The notes beneath the pieces are model-generated. The model was not told where the DNA came from. It was given only the letters and a program-made list of their open reading frames with translations, and searched no databases. Shown piece by piece: positions 50,991 through 63,425 of a DNA stretch of 64,000 bases. A program made the translations under genes and the position numbers. The stretch spans positions 2,961,001 through 3,025,000 of the forward strand of contig JACCIC010000005.1 in the NCBI GenBank assembly GCA_018907035.1. The letters are read 5' to 3'. The DNA is from Sycobia sp. Sy_11. Taxonomy: Eukaryota; Arthropoda; Insecta; Hymenoptera; Epichrysomallidae. Numbering within the stretch: the stretch's first letter is position 1; every line of letters starts with the position of its first letter.

Positions 50991-51599
50991 TTGGACCTAA
51001 TGGCGCGTCGGCGGCTTTTTTAGCGAGTTTCCTTCGATGCCGTTTATCAAAGAAGCTAATTGCATTAAGCGAAGGGATAAGCTTCCCATAGAGGTCAAGT
51101 GAATAGAAAATTTGAGTGAAAGGTCGTTATATACTCCTGATATAAACCCAATATAGATTTTATTGCACGCTGATCCGCAGATCACAATACTAAATTGATT
51201 TCTCGTTTTTCCTAATATAAAATACAACTCGAGAGCGACACGAAAAATTCTAAACTCGTCTTGAAATTCACTATTTCTCACGTTAGTATGCGTTTGCGCA
51301 TGCCCAGTTGACCGGCGCGCAAACGGATTTCGTCAATCCGTACGTTCGCGTAAAAACTTTGCTCAAACGAGATCTGGTGAAATCGGTAAAAATGTATCGC
51401 GCGTACGGGAGTTAACCTACTTTGCGCATTCGTAAGGTAATGCACCATAATACTCGTAATTCGCTTCTGTTTTCGAAAGATATTTTTATTATTGCCCTTC
51501 AACGAAAGACGTGCAATTTTAACAAAGTGAGGTATTTTCATATGTTGCGTTGCGTACAACATTAGCTTTTCAATTAAATTTAAATATTTGATTGACGAA

Positions 51600-52310
51600 C
51601 GAATATTCATCTTCTAAGTCCCGTCCCCTCCCCAACTCTGACAAGAACGAAAACTGGCCTGTCGATTCATCTTCGTTATTCGTTACGATTCGCTCGTTGA
51701 AGATATCGCGGGGGGAAGGGGTTGCTTATGGATGCTTTCGCCCGACGATCGACTGGCGGACGACGAACTTTGCTCGGCTGAGAAATTGCCGAACTGGCCG
51801 AACCCGCGCGGATCTATATATATACAGTGGGGCAAAGTCCGAAACGGAAGATACGCTCGGTCGAACTCGAATGCGCGTTAATCAGATGCCACTCCCGTCT
51901 CGCTCGCGGGAGGGATGAAAATGCGCGGAAGGGGCGCTAGTCGGGCGTCTCGGTCGTAGACGACGAGTCCAGGTCTGTCGCAGAGCCGAGGTAGACGGTC
52001 AGAATCGCGCGGCATTGCAACGACGCGCGTAGCGCAGTTCCGCCGTCGGCCGAGAATCCATGTACATCGGTATCGGTCGGTCTCGAGCGGCAAAAGTGGC
52101 CTCGCTCGATGCATTGGGCACGGACGGCTCGTTCGTGTACGCGCGTACCTGTAACCGCGTGGCTTTTTAACGGGACGTCTGGACGCTGCTGTTTGCGTCG
52201 GACGGCCCCGCCGATCCTACTTCCCACTTAGTTCCCCTTCCCGGGGGGGGGGGGCGAGGGATGCTCTGGACTAATTTCCCAGAGCTGGACGCGCGATAGT
52301 CGTTGCAGTT
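51600..52310. other. CpG-rich block
   Basis: GC-rich, with a minus-strand frame ending ILTVYLGSATDLDSS and then stop at about 51937. No family recognised and the acceptor is poor, so it is treated as non-coding. Confidence 0.35.
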
Positions 52311-52628
52311 AAGGCACAATCGCGCGTGAAATTTTGACGCAATGTACCTTTTAAATATTTACTTCTCAGCCACGGTCGTTTCAAACGCGATTGTCGCCCT
52401 CGATCGATATTTCGTATTAATTCGCATTGTACGTGCCACAAGTCCTTATTAGAAAAATCGCAATAGCGATCTGCCAATCATAAGTACTGCTACGACGGCA
52501 GTTTTCGATTAAGCATTATTGAGCCTGGAAAAGGATCTGTTTATCATTGAAAAAAACTCGGCAGGCAGCGTCTCATCGCATCGTTCACCTGTTTGTTATC
52601 GCGTCGCAACGAGCAGTGAAAAACAGCT

Positions 52629-52682
52629 CAGCTAATACTATAGATACTGTGTAGTCTACAGCTCATACTATAGAATACCGTG
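52629..52682 (+). repeat. Imperfect 30-base direct repeat
   Basis: cagctaatactatagatactgtg is followed 30 bases later by the near copy cagctcatactatagaataccgtg. Confidence 0.7.
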
Positions 52683-53304
52683 TGTATCAATCACTTACAC
52701 GCTCGCTGCTAAAATAATCGAAGAAAATACTTTCTTAATTATAGCATTGTATTCGTCGAACGCTGCGCTCATTCCCCAGAGCGAAGATTCGATAACGTTC
52801 TTCCATCTACCAGTTCGCTGTAATTTCTTCCACTATCCGTATCAAACGCATCCACCGCGTCCTCGCCTCGATTGTCGCTCGCTTCGGCAAATTATTACGG
52901 ACAAACAGTGGCGTTAATTATCTTTACGATGCGCTTCCATCGCTTTGACTCACCCACTGCGAGCCAACGCAGCTCTATTATACCCCTGTCCGCGTATCGA
53001 TAATAGACAATTAGCCGCTGACAACGCGTAGAATTTTTTTTCACTTCCTCTGTGTGTATTTCTTTGGCCGCGACGATTCCGAATAGATGGGAAAACGCGC
53101 GCGGCTTTCGCTGGCCAGATGATCTTTTTTTCTTTTTTTTTTGAGTATTAGTATTGCCATTGAATTATTAATGATGCAGTTTGTATGCAGCATATTGAAG
53201 AGTCACTTTTATAATAGAATCAACACAGATCCCGTATCTTATTGACCCATATTATTTTTACTACATTTTCCCCTAAGCTTCAAGTTTTAACTGCTTAATA
53301 GAAA

Positions 53305-53373
<69 letters not shown>
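53305..53373 (+). repeat. Compound (TA)n(GT)n array
   Basis: TA run followed by about 24 GT units, the same order as at 13930. Confidence 0.95.
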
Positions 53374-53375
<2 letters not shown>

Positions 53376-54690
53376 GCTCGAATCGTTCGACCTGATCTTG
53401 CGATAGAATTCAAGCGCGCATCAGATTTTATATCTTTTGTACTAACCTATATATACTACCGTTCTATTTGCTCGCATGAAAATACCTCTCTCCATCAACA
53501 TAAAACGGCGATCTTATTACTATCCGTAAGTCCGGGAGTCTCTGAATTCATAATGTACGCTCGGAAGCCACGTCGCGAGCGAATAATATATTAAATCTAA
53601 CTTCGCTGAATCGCGCTATTAACGTATTGATTTACATATTGAGCAGAAAATTACAATTACGAATGATTACGATGATAAACGGATTTCTATATTTATAAAT
53701 CGCAGTATATTCGTCTATAAATCCGTTCGTGTCTAAAAATTCTGTTTTTGTAATGCCGCAAGCTTACCTGAATTCCGACAGCCATGCAACACCGTTGAAT
53801 CCTTTTATATTCAAAATTACATCCGGAGCTCAAATGAATAATTAAATTGACGATCTAATCTACATATCGTTTTTCAAACTTAATCCTCAGCCGCTCAACT
53901 CTAAATTCGTCCTGTTAAATAGTAGTAGCAGGTTCGTCGTCAAATTTGATTCAGTCCTCGAATCATTATCAATGGTAATACGCATGAAGATAATTAAAAA
54001 ATTTTTTTTTAATGATTAAATGTATATCGATTTTCATGGAGAGAAGCAGGTAAACGCAGGTAATTTTATTAATGAATGTGCTTTGTAAAAATAACTGGCT
54101 TTACAAAATGCTAAGGAATTTAGATTATTCATTAACTGAGAGCATAGTTGATAATTAATTAAAATACGCATATACGGTGCGACTTGATGCGGTACCCGTA
54201 ATTTTTTAATGAAATTCTTTTAATTTCTATAATTCCAGCACGTCGTTCGGTAATGCAATGGAAATTGGAAAAAAAAATCTATTAGTCGCTTCACGAAGGC
54301 TAAACGACAGCTCAAAATCTTTAGGTGCAGAATGATAAAATTGAGAATATTTTCCCATAATACTGTGTCGCTTATTATATTTTTCACCCGCGAACAATGC
54401 TTTTGAATATAAAGATTCGAGGCAAAATGAGATAATAACCGACCAGTGAATAAAACCCGTTACGTCCAATTTTAAAAATTAAATTATCTATTGTAATGAG
54501 ATTTTAATCTAATTAAGCATTAAATTGTTATTTTTCAAGAATGCCGTTTTTTCTACATTATTTGATTAATTGCTGAATTAATAGACACAATTCCAAATTC
54601 CCGCTATTCTGCGGCAGGGCAAGAATGTTCAATTAAAATTTTTTACAATATATTCACTAAAACAAAAGTCGGGTTAGCGCATCGTTTACA

Positions 54691-54707
54691 GTTGTTGTTG
54701 TTGTTGT
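54691..54707 (+). repeat. (GTT)n array
   Basis: Five to six units. Confidence 0.85.
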
Positions 54708-55239
54708 GCATTATGAAAGAGCTTATAAACTCAGCTGTAAAGGCAAAGAGCTATTTCATTCGGAAACTCAAGCCCCGATTGAGGCGAAATATTTATACAA
54801 ACCATAAAAAAGTTCATTATATTAAATATAAATCACCGCTGCTTAGAAATAAAATAACACACTTCAAACTTTTTTTCCGCGCAAATGATTTTAGGGTCAA
54901 TGTTAGCGTGTACAATTTGGTATGTCTGCGATCCTTATCCCACATGCCTGCCAGGAAATGGCGGGTCATTTAAAATTAGATTTATAATGTTAAAAATCGT
55001 AGTTCCTTTTAATACAATTCTAAATTCTAGTCAATATATAGTATTGTGCATTAATTACATCGCATTTACTTTAGAAAAAATGTAAAAGTGACCTGCCACG
55101 TAAAGTAAAGAAAACTTATGCAAACACTTCGGAGTGCACGACGATGGATAGGGCAAGCACAACTATATACCTATGAATTATGGAATTTTAGAGATAGGGA
55201 CAAAAATACACGCATACACGCACGCTGTTTGTCCCTTTC

Positions 55240-55240
55240 C

Positions 55241-55271
<31 letters not shown>

Positions 55272-55280
55272 TCTTTTTTA
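55240..55280 (+). repeat. CT array
   Basis: CT run ending in TTTCTCTTT. Confidence 0.9.
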
Positions 55281-56218
55281 GCACCTTGTTATCTTGCCAG
55301 AGAAGGTCAAGATGGTGTCAGAAGTCGTTAACGCAGGCGGCAACGGAATCCGCCTGTTTACTATCGTTAACGTCGAACTTTGCTTATAGAGTCTCGGGGC
55401 TGATCGATGGTCGAGTTCAACTCGGGTCGACCGCAATTTTCAGAGTCTCTTTACAAAACGGCGGCTATACTCGCTGAAATTAAGCTCGTTAAACTATATC
55501 TCGGTAAAAGAAAAAATACTGTGTAAGACCTATGAAACAATAAAGGAATAATTTAAAACCGAGCTGAGAAGACGTAAATTAAAAATTATAAGACGCATTA
55601 GATAAGCAAATGAGAGAAAGCCCAGAATAATATGAAGAAGGTACTATAAAATAAAGAACGTATAATTCGTAACTTGGCTGCTTGTTATTCGCACTGATAG
55701 AAAGAGGTGGCCTACATAAAATCCACCTTTCAACAGAAGAATTCATTTACGCTATTTCATATTTCTATGCCGTCCAAATTTTGAATTAATAATATCGAGG
55801 AAAAAAAACATAATGTAAAATAATTAAAGATCAGTACTAAGGTCGAGACGCATGTTAGTTTTGATTTATGAGACGACTTTCGTGACAAAATTCTGACCAT
55901 CTAAAATTCAATTTTCGCATCGGTGTCGAGTTCCTTTTCTTAACACCAGAATAGACGTGAAATCAGAATGAAGTCGTGATTTTGAAGGGTTTGAATAATT
56001 AAAAATATTAAGCTTCCTTTCTTGCTAAAAAAGGCAAGGTAAATTCATTGAAATTTCTGATTAGAATCGTTATCCTAACGAAAGCATCGAGGCCAAATAG
56101 TACTCGGTAAAGATAAACAAAGCTGTCTCTAATGCACTTTTATCGCTTCAGCTCTATAATCATTGAACGAACGCATTCTCCCATTATCATAATTATGATT
56201 ATTCTCTGGCATATCTAG

Positions 56219-56318
56219 CCGAGTATCCAGGAGTCGGATCGAAGCGGTACGAGGCCGCTCCCAGCCGCAAGAAGAATAAGACGGCGGATAAGCAGCCTCC
56301 TAACGGCCACTCGGCTAT
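56219..56318 (+). CDS. Possible small coding exon, product unknown
   Basis: This short block lies between an acceptor-like ctag (ending 56218) and a donor-like GTATGT at 56319. Reading two bases first, as phase 1 from exon B would require, gives 32 open codons and two leftover bases. The peptide begins EYPGVGSKRYEAAPSRKKNK and goes on TADKQPPNGHSA. It is hydrophilic and rich in Lys and Pro, like a cytoplasmic or linker segment. Codons are mostly common, many of them G/C-ending, and the opposite strand reads less plausibly. A t from exon B plus cc would give Ser and keep the frame. A TA run starts 16 bases after the donor, a layout also seen after exons A and B. No family was recognised and the polypyrimidine tract is weak, so this may be chance. 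Confidence 0.3.
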
Positions 56319-56334
56319 GTATGTGCGTCTATAC

Positions 56335-56385
<51 letters not shown>
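56335..56385. repeat. (TA)n array after the candidate exon
   Basis: Begins 16 bases after the GTATGT donor-like site of the 56219-56318 block. Confidence 0.95.
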
Positions 56386-56389
<4 letters not shown>

Positions 56390-57180
56390 GATTCCGCGAA
56401 AATCCACGCGCCGAGGAGGAGAGCGCGGAGAGAGGGGAGAGCGGTGGGTTTCTGCCCGATACGGAAACCGCAGACGAAAGAAAATCCACCACCACCGCCA
56501 CCCCCACCACCAACCACCCGAGTCACGCCGTGTAATTGCAAAATAAACCCCTCTCAAGCCTCGCGCTGGTGGTCTCGAGGGCGGCATTTCGTTTGAAGGC
56601 TTATGCGCGCGAGCGAGCGCGAGTACGCGAGCCGCGCCGGCTCTCGCCCCGGCTTCGTTAGACGCCCTCGGGGCGTAAAGCCGAGGCGCTAGGAGCGGCT
56701 CCAGTCGCCCGTCTCGTTATCTGTCTCGCGCCCTCCCACCCATCCCCCCTCCCTCCCGCGCCGCTCCGCTCGCTCGCTAGCTCCCTCCCTCACGTTTTCG
56801 CCGAGCCCCGAGCCGTTCCGAGGTCGCAGCTCTCGCATATCGCGCGGCCTGCATTACGCGCCGTAATTGTCGCCCGCGATAATCGTAAGAGCGCGCGGCC
56901 CCCCGTTTCCGAGCTCCCTGCTGACACCCCAACGGGAGGATGCCGCTCGTCTCGTCGCAGCGCGAGAAAACGCGCCGCGTAAAAATTCGGGTTGGACGGC
57001 GGATCGCGTGCTCGAATAATAACAATAATAATAATAAGTAGAATAATAGCTTTACTTCGGCGCACCGGGCGATACTGATCTTGGAATTGCGATAAAATGA
57101 AAAGATCGAACGACGGCGAGTCGACGATGACGTCGACGAAAGTAGAGTAAGGTGGAGAAATACGCTCGACGTTACTCTCA
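56390..57180. other. CpG-rich block
   Basis: Dense CpG sequence without an identifiable exon, just downstream of the candidate exon at 56219-56318. It resembles an insect promoter or enhancer region, but no core promoter was established. Confidence 0.4.
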
Positions 57181-57189
57181 GCCTTGGTT

Positions 57190-60100
57190 ATTTTCGTTTT
57201 ATATTATTTCGTAAAATATTTAACAATTGGAGCAGAAGTGACTCTGCATGGCTATTTCGACCCTCCTCCTTTCCGGGCAACATGATCTTGCTTCGTTCGG
57301 ATTTAAATGGACGCGATCTAATACTGTACAAGAAATCTAATCTTAGCCAGTGTAAAGTAATACCTTTGAGAATTGAATTTAGGTGTATCCAGATTATGAT
57401 ACACGATACTATTTTCCTACAATCATTATGCAGCATATACCGTATATCCTAAACGACATTCTTTTAAAAATACCTAAAATTGTTCGAATGCAATAAAATT
57501 TTTAACAAAATATAAGCGAATATCTACATAATTCCGGACATACATATAATAAGTTATTTAAAAATTGAATTAAATTTATAAAGACTGTTTTTCTATTTAA
57601 TTAAAATATGGGCCAAATTTAATTTCGTGTCTAGGCAAATTACTTTTAAATAAAAAATTTTTTTTGTTACTAACCAAGTTTCTTTTTCCGTTTGTTAATT
57701 AAGGATCGCTAAATAAATTAAGTTTTTATATATGGAAAATAATCAATATCCTAAAGAAATTGAGAAAAACCACATTATCGGAGAGACAATAATTCATATA
57801 AAGCTGGTAGGACTTAAAATTGCATGTGAATTTATAATTTAGAAAAATTTTTCCTCGTATTCTTCATATTCACCGATTTATTCCTTGATAGTCTTTCAAA
57901 TCTGAATGCTTAGTAAATTATCCAGGACGTATCTCTACGATCTATCTGCATAATTAAGAAATCGAATAAATTTCTTGTTTATGCTGCAAAAGTGAAGAAA
58001 ATTTAGCCTAATAAAGAAATACTATTCTGTTCAAATATTCCAAGAAATAACTCCGAATTATGTCAGATATTAAGAATTTTTATTTCATTAGGAATATATT
58101 TTAAACTCTTCTTTATTTGAAATAATATTTAAGTATTAAAGTTTTATTAAAATTATTAAAATTTTTTAATTAAAGATACTTTAAAAAAATTTTTTCTTTG
58201 ACTTATTATCGTTTAACAGCATGTATAATTCAATACAGCATTCATTCAAGTTTTAATACTACTTTTTGAAAGAAAAACTTAAAATATAATTTTTCAAGAG
58301 ATCGATCGAACTAATTTCATTTATAAGGTTTTTAAAAAAGATGTATTACAAAATAATAATGTCTCAAAATACCTCTGGAATTCATTACGTTTAAATTATG
58401 TGCTTTTTTTTAAAATTTTAGTATTTCTTCGATTTTTTAGATGATACATTAGATAAATTCCCGTTGAAATCGCAATTCCTTATAATATACAGACGCAATA
58501 GAATAATTCTGAAAAATCCTCAAGAACTCTATAAGATCATAATTGTGTAATTGCATATATATTAAATGGGATAAATTTCGACCGCCCTTTGCAAATGCGA
58601 CTTGTCCGCGGTCATAAATAAAAACGCGGCTGAAAATGACTTATAAAATGGATTTCGAACGATTAACGTCGCTTTCACAAAAAAATTATGATCAATATTA
58701 CATCTTCCTTGTCTATCAGTATCATTGAGATTCGGCCGCGAACGTACATATTCCGCGACCTTGATTTACGTCCATAGTACGCTACTTATCCGGTACTAAT
58801 GGTGTTTTATTAAAAAAAAAAAATCCACGGCCGTATTTAACGAGTGGTCGTGTTTAATTAAATGTTTCCTCCGCGCTGAGTAGTTCACTTAACGTTTGCA
58901 TTTTTTGAAAATCCGAATATCTGCCCAATCTACCGAAACACGATTGGATGCGATTGCAATTCTTTATGAGAATCCAAACCCAGTCGTGATTAGAACATTT
59001 ATTCATGGATTTTTGTTTCCATTCTCATCCTCGATTTTTCCACAGTTTTTTAACTTTTTTTTTGTTAAATTATTAGAATAATAATAAATAATTATTTGTT
59101 TTTCATTTCACAGGCTTTAACAACGTTTTATTTATATTATCTGATTGGAAAGATTAACAATATTTATTACGGAACAGAAACGGGAGAAACGCAATTACAC
59201 GAGTTATAGGTTTTTCTTTTAACTTTTTTTTGTTGTTTTAATTAATTTACTCGCACAGCATTTAATTCTCTTTTCACGATGTATACGAAGCTTTCTTGAG
59301 TATAAAATAACACAGGACTAATACCCCTTTCACGACTGCCTGGCTTTCATCAAAATATTATCGATCTTCAATTTTGAATTTGCACCATATTCTGCATATG
59401 TAGCATTCTATAATTCATTAACGAATTCATTAATGAAGTTCATTAGTGTCCCTGCCACTGTCAAATTTATGTCATAATTTATTAAATAAATAATGTCCGA
59501 TATAATCATCGATAATATCATTTATAGACGTAATACAATAACGCGAAAGCACACAATAAGCACGCGCAATTTCAAAATTTAAAACTAAACATCGGAGCGC
59601 GAGGATATCGCGTTTTTTTCTTCTTCCCATTCTATGAATATTTTTCCAATCTAGTTATTGTAAAATTCTAAAGTAGGATATAATATATTAGAATAGCATA
59701 TTATAATATTCTAATAAAGCATGATAAATAGTACGAACGATATCGGTATAAAAGCAGAATGATAATAGTTTCCCTCGTCAATTAAGTGAAATACGGAAAT
59801 TAATGCAGTTGTCAGGCAATTTTCATTATTTTAAATTATTCGATTCCCTCTAATAAGAATGTAGCACTCAAACTAATACGTTGACGTCTCCCCTTTTTAA
59901 TACCCAAATAGTTTCTTGTAATAAAATTGAAAATCATGAACAGAAAAATAGAATTGAATTTCCATGTGGTATCTTACAGTGTTACTAATTAATGTTGGTT
60001 AAAAAATAACATTGTGAATTACGTAGTTATTTTTACTAAAACATAAAACATTAAATCAATAAAGTAATAATCCGCAATTTGGAACAACAATGTTAAATTA

Positions 60101-63100
60101 ACAAAAAAAATATTGAAACAAATGACTCTATACTCTAGTCATCTAAACAGCTAGTAAGCTGTGCGTCTAAAACTGAAGTTAAAATCAGACTGTATATAAA
60201 TATAGTAATGCCATAGCAAATGATCCACTATCATCAACGGTCGAAACGTTTGTCAAGTCTACTCCTAACAAACAAATTCGTATGCCTCTCGCGATCACTC
60301 GCTCCGAGAGTCTCCTCCCTTTTTCGTAACGTTTGTGTAGGTTTTATCCTAATTTAATAGGGCCGTTAAAACTGGAACACTGTGCAAGCGAGAAAAAAAA
60401 GTAAGTGCCAACGTTCGTGACTCTGCTCTCGTTTTAGCACGAGCGTCCTACTTATGTCCGAATAAATTACCTCAGATTTTATGAACACTATAAAGTATAA
60501 ATATCATTAATAATACCGAAAATGCGCTTTGAGAAAAAATTTCGAATATAAAACTACGAATGGCAGAGATGATAAAAAGCCGATAAATGAATTAAAGTCA
60601 CCACGGCGACGTAATAAAATTAATGCAAAAAGACCGAAATCTACGACAAAAATTTGAGGGCGAAAAAATAGAAATTTAGCTCTTAAAAAGAGAGACAGAA
60701 TGTGTGTGAGAGAAGAGAGAGAAGTATTTATATTCGCGGAGCCGTAAAATCATACGTCTCACCGTATAATGAAGCACTGGACTGGCAGTGTTGTGATATC
60801 ATTCCGATCTGTCAATAACGCTAACGTGGCATTCTATCCTCCGGCGCGTTGCGCTAGCGGTCGCTTTCGATTATTTTCAAACGAATTAAACGGCAATTTT
60901 GCAGAACGTCCATTCTGCCGAAGTTGCTTCTATATAACGCAACAAAAAAAAAATAGAAAATGCCGAGGGAGCGGTGAAAATTAAGCTTAACAATGTCGAA
61001 ATAGACGCGAAAATGGTCGAGTGAGAGGAGAAAAAAACGTAACGTCGAAAATTATCCCGTAGCAAATTATCCTCGGTTGAATTATCTACGACTGCATTGT
61101 ATTAAATGCGCTTCTCGTGCACGGAACTTTCTTATTTTTTAAATAATGTATTAATCGAAGGCATTTTTCTACGCTCCGTATACGTTTTGATTAATAAACG
61201 CGCTCGAAAATTCGAAGAGTTTTTCCGCGTATTGGAAAGTTGCTTAGAAAGAAGCACAACGTTACAAAATAAAGCTTAAAAAATGTTTTATTTACAATAA
61301 TATAACAAAGAGTTTAGCATTCATTGGCTTGGTCACAAAATCAAACGTGTCCCAAGTCAGTTAATCAATATTAATGAGATTTTGTTCAGGACTCTGGTCT
61401 TTTCGCATCGCGAGGATAATACCGGATGGAGTTCGTTCTGAAAATAGAGATCTATTTGCTAAAAAGCTTATTTGTCGATTATTCTTGGCACGCGTAGTGT
61501 AATATTGTGGATGAGCATCTGAGGCGTGCGACGGTCGGATCGGCATACTACTCGCGTCCAAGATCACCGAAACGTGTACATCTGCCGCCAGGCGTCGACA
61601 CGGAGATATTAAGCTTGCATACATACACAAATATTTGATGCTCGGTGTATAATTAAGAGTGTGAAACATTCGCGCGAGCAACAAGTATGCCAATTTCGGA
61701 CGAGATTCGTTTTGGACCCAGCTTCTTCGCAGGGTTCTTGACGAATTTCTTCTAAATTCAGAATTTATTAATAAAAAACAGGATATTCTTTCAGATACTT
61801 AAAATAAAACAACGCGAACGATCTGACAGTATTAATGATAAAGATCTATTATTATAATAATCTATTGTTTATAATGATGTATAACTGTTATGGTTTATAA
61901 CACATTACAGTATTAATAATAAAGAATTTTTATTGGATCCATATTTATTGGAATTGGCATATTTCTCGTTATCCCTATTTTCACTGGTAACAAGATATAT
62001 TCGTTGGCTCGCGGAAAAATTTTGGTCCATTGAAGGACAATGACTGACTGACTCCTTAGCCTCTTTAGCCTCTGACTTTCCTTAGCCCTCGTCAGGCATG
62101 GTTCTCCATGAATCTCTGTTTTTTTTTACTCTACTACGTTGGCGCGCATCCATCTGCGTATAATAAATTTAAGTATTACAAAAGAGATATGAACATCTGC
62201 AGACTCGATTTGATGAAATGTATATGGCATACTGTAAGTAGGTCGAAAACCTCCGAGTACGGAGAATTTTCTGAGTGACATGGGTCACAAGTTAGTCCAA
62301 GTCTTCAAAATATGCATGATTATTATAGTAATGGTAGTGGTTATTATTGAGGTTCGTTTCTCGTAGGCGGTCGTTTCTTTTATTAGTATTTTCGAAAAGA
62401 AATCGGACGGCAGTCTCTGATCCGACAGTAACGTTGAAGGTCGGCTGAGAAATTTGAATGCAGACTTTTCGAACATGCGAGAATTGATATGTTTTAGAAC
62501 TCGGATAATTTTTCAAATTCTAATATTTCATTTAACTATTTTCATTAATATAGTAAGTATTTGACCTCAAGTATAACTTCCAAAACTGTATTGTTTTCAT
62601 TTATTTGCACTTCATAGTAAAAACGATGCCTTCTCTGCATAATTGTTCCTTTATCCTTCTTTTTATTAGTTGTCCGTTCATTGTAATTATATTTATTTAA
62701 TATATCTTTTTCATTAACGTTGATCCACGCAGCGCTTGCCTGTAGCCTATCGAACGCAGGGTTTTCCTACCCGCGTAAAAGTTTCTGTGAGCTCGACGAA
62801 TGCAAAACATTCTCGGCGCCGAGTGAAACAGGCCTAGAGATTTGACACAAAGAACCTCTTTTTCAGCTGATCTGCGAGTCCGTAATGCTTTGGATGATTT
62901 CGCATACGGTGATCACGCGTACTTTCACACATACGATTTCCAGTTAGAATGTTCGCGCTATTATATTTACAGGTTATTTCAATTATTTCCGCGAAATGAA
63001 GAACTGTAGGTTTTCACTCCAATTTTATAGATTTTTCGGAACCATTTTTATACAGAAATGACCTAGTGCCCCGAAAATTGGAAAAATTATTCTCGAAGAA

Positions 63101-63390
63101 CTGGATAATACTTCTATATTGATCTTTAGACACTTATAAATTTTTGTCTATATAACTTTTTCCACATTTTAAAATAGTTATATATTTCTATCTTATTGAT
63201 AGCATTACTTGGATCTTACTCACAATCGATGTAACATGTTGTAAATTATAAGCTATTGATCAAAACTTCCCATGGATAGAAGATCATTAATAGATACATT
63301 ATACAATTCACAGTGTTATGAATTGGTTTTGATTACGCAATGGTAATAGAAGTGTTTATGGTAATGAAGTTGATGCACTCATACTTGGAC
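57190..63390. other. AT-rich region, nothing recognised
   Basis: More than 6 kb without an array longer than 30 bases, unlike the rest of the window. A retroelement-like word lies at 60237 and a short GACT/CTTTAGC repeat near 62040. No exon found. Confidence 0.5.
60237..60253 (+). other. GGTCGAAACG word, possible retroelement-end trace
   Basis: The sequence acggtcgaaacgtttgtc matches the 3' half of the hairpin-GAAA words seen at retroelement ends and resembles the 40214-40226 segment. The 5' half (CTGATGA plus stem) is not visible. Confidence 0.15.
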
Positions 63391-63400
63391 GGATATGCAG

Positions 63401-63425
63401 ACACACACACGCGCGCGCGCGCGCG
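63401..63425 (+). repeat. (CA)n(CG)n alternating tract
   Basis: Five AC units then about seven GC units. Confidence 0.95.

Larger units (their letters stand above)
52480..55230. other. AT-rich region, nothing firm
   Basis: Contains an imperfect repeat at 52629-52682, a TA/GT array at 53305-53373 and a TTG array at 54691-54707. No exon supported. Confidence 0.5.

Noticed and set aside
51937..52227. Minus-strand frame of 96 codons in a CpG island
   Set aside because: Poor acceptor, Arg/Ala/Asp-rich random-like composition, and overlapping open frames on the same strand.
56321..56596. Frame with RWW motif resembling an Ig C strand
   Set aside because: It sits after a TA array and Pro repeats with no Cys framework around it.
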